This document shows, one piece after another, positions 63,090 through 64,000 of a stretch of 64,000 bases of DNA. The stretch is from Palauibacter sp022826685 (lineage in GTDB: Bacteria > Gemmatimonadota > Gemmatimonadetes > Palauibacterales > Palauibacteraceae). The stretch lies in the NCBI RefSeq assembly GCF_965221685.1, contig NZ_OZ244907.1, one strand, 5' to 3'. The stretch's first letter is position 1; every line of letters begins with the position of its first letter. The notes below the pieces were generated by a model. That model was not told the origin of the DNA. It ran no database searches and was given only the letters and a program-made list of their open reading frames with translations. The position numbers and the translations under genes were made by a program.

Positions 63090-64000
63090 CCGGACGCGCC
63101 CTCCGCCGTCGCCAGCTTCACGCCTTCCTCCTCGTCCACCCGCAGCAGGAGCAGCAGCCCCGCGGCGAGGAACACGAGGATGGAGGCGATGGCCCAGCGG
63201 TGGCTGCCTGTGGCGCCGAGGATGAGCCCGTAGGAGAGCGGGCCCGCCGCGGCGGAAAGACGACCGGAGAAGGCGTAGAAGCCGAAGAGTTCGCCCTGCT
63301 TGCTCTCGGGCACGAACGAACCGAGGAGCGCGCGGCTCCCCGCCTGGTTCGGCCCGACCATGAGCCCCAGAAGGATCGCCGCGGCCCAGAACATCGGGAG
63401 ATCCCGCGCGGTCCATGCCATGCCGATCGCCACCATCAGCAGCACGAGCGTGACCGCGATCGTCCGCTTCCCGCCGATCCGGTCCTGGACGAAACCGAAG
63501 CCGATCGCGCTCGCGCCCGCCGTCGCGTTCACGACGATGCCGAGGATGAGGAGGTCGGCCGTCTCCATTCCGAACTCGGCTCCGGCGAAGATCGCCGCCA
63601 TGGCGAAGGCGGTCGCGAGCCCGTCGTTGTAGACGAGGCGCGCGACGAGCAGGCGGACGGCCTGGCGATAGCGCCTCAGGCTCCGGGCCGTGTCCCCGAT
63701 GCGCCCGAAGCCCATCCGTACGTAGGTGCCGACCGACGCGCGGCGGCGGGGCTGCCGCTCCCGAAGGAAGAGGAAGGTCGGAATCGAAAACACGAGGAGC
63801 CAGCCGGCGGCGAGGAGGCTCGTGGACCGCACGTTCAGCCCCCCGTCCTCCGGCAGCCAGCCGCTGACCATTCCCAGCGCCGGAACGAGGCAGAGGAGGC
63901 CGCCGAAGTACCCGAGACCCCAGCCCAGCCCGGATATCCGCCCCATGTTCTCTCGCGTGGAGATCTCGGGAAGGAACGCGTTGGCGAGCGACTGCATCGA
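63086..64000 (-). CDS. MFS transporter, UMF1/Atg22-like, 5' end outside window
   Basis: At least 304 residues of a 12-helix transporter; about 100-130 N-terminal residues are missing. The visible part begins with the family-typical NAFLPEISTRENMGRISGLG, then GWGLGYFGGLLCLVPALGM, the cytoplasmic FLFLRERQPRRRASVGTYVR, and RLVYNDGLATAFAMAAIFAG. Substrates of UMF1 proteins are mostly unknown, with amino acids or sugars proposed. The frame stays open to the window edge, and ATG 63997 is internal. It is convergent with the sugar operon, sharing stop-codon bases. Confidence 0.88.
   Translation of the reverse strand, partial: SMQSLANAFLPEISTRENMGRISGLGWGLGYFGGLLCLVPALGMVSGWLPEDGGLNVRSTSLLAAGWLLVFSIPTFLFLRERQPRRRASVGTYVRMGFGRIGDTARSLRRYRQAVRLLVARLVYNDGLATAFAMAAIFAGAEFGMETADLLILGIVVNATAGASAIGFGFVQDRIGGKRTIAVTLVLLMVAIGMAWTARDLPMFWAAAILLGLMVGPNQAGSRALLGSFVPESKQGELFGFYAFSGRLSAAAGPLSYGLILGATGSHRWAIASILVFLAAGLLLLLRVDEEEGVKLATAEGASG

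Overview
The window is a GC-rich (roughly 70%), densely packed bacterial chromosome segment with no plasmid, phage or transposase genes. The mix of sortilin/VPS10-type beta-propellers, paired FG-GAP/UnbV lipoproteins, DUF5107-TPR proteins and frequent GTG/TTG starts fits Gemmatimonadota, possibly a marine or host-associated lineage. That placement is an inference from gene content; no rRNA is present to confirm it.

Region 1 (1-19317, all minus strand) is a housekeeping block. In transcription order it holds dtd, a LOG-like gene and a zinc-ribbon gene; then a low-GC islet with two small coiled-coil genes; then recA, recX, alaS, a small orf, an SDR reductase, a CCA-adding-like enzyme, rarA, hflX, pdxJ, a flippase-like membrane protein, ispE, tRNA-Gln, a DUF255 thioredoxin protein, an MscS channel and prs (cut by the window edge). 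Many neighbours share GTGA or ATGA stop/start overlaps, so translation is probably coupled.

Region 2 (19318-20261) encodes no protein. Its minus strand carries a near-consensus sigma-70 promoter (20033-20061) followed by about 355 nt that fold into nested long-range helices with GAAA, GCGA and UUCG tetraloop hairpins. This is the best candidate in the window for an undescribed structured RNA.

Region 3 (20262-40770) holds an SF1 helicase diverging from a PLP decarboxylase, a DsbA-like lipoprotein, a LuxR-type regulator, two overlapping FG-GAP/UnbV proteins (one apparently starting at AUA), the three-subunit proton-translocating transhydrogenase (pntA1-pntA2-pntB), a Tat-exported SelA-like PLP protein and a large sortilin-like propeller protein.

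Region 4 (40790-48241) is a recent tandem duplication of about 3.13 kb joined at an 8-bp microhomology. It produced two leucine-rich-repeat zinc-metalloprotease lipoproteins. The first is broken by two +1 shifts in poly-G tracts; the second is intact. Truncated remnants of the flanking genes lie at the junction.

Region 5 (48382-63089) is one plus-strand sugar uptake and use operon with every junction overlapping or nearly so: glycosidase, ABC ATPase, solute-binding lipoprotein, a permease with an unusual 300-residue N-terminal extension, second permease, second glycosidase, a nucleotidyltransferase-galactokinase fusion and a DUF5107-TPR lipoprotein. A convergent UMF1-type MFS transporter, cut by the window edge, closes the window.
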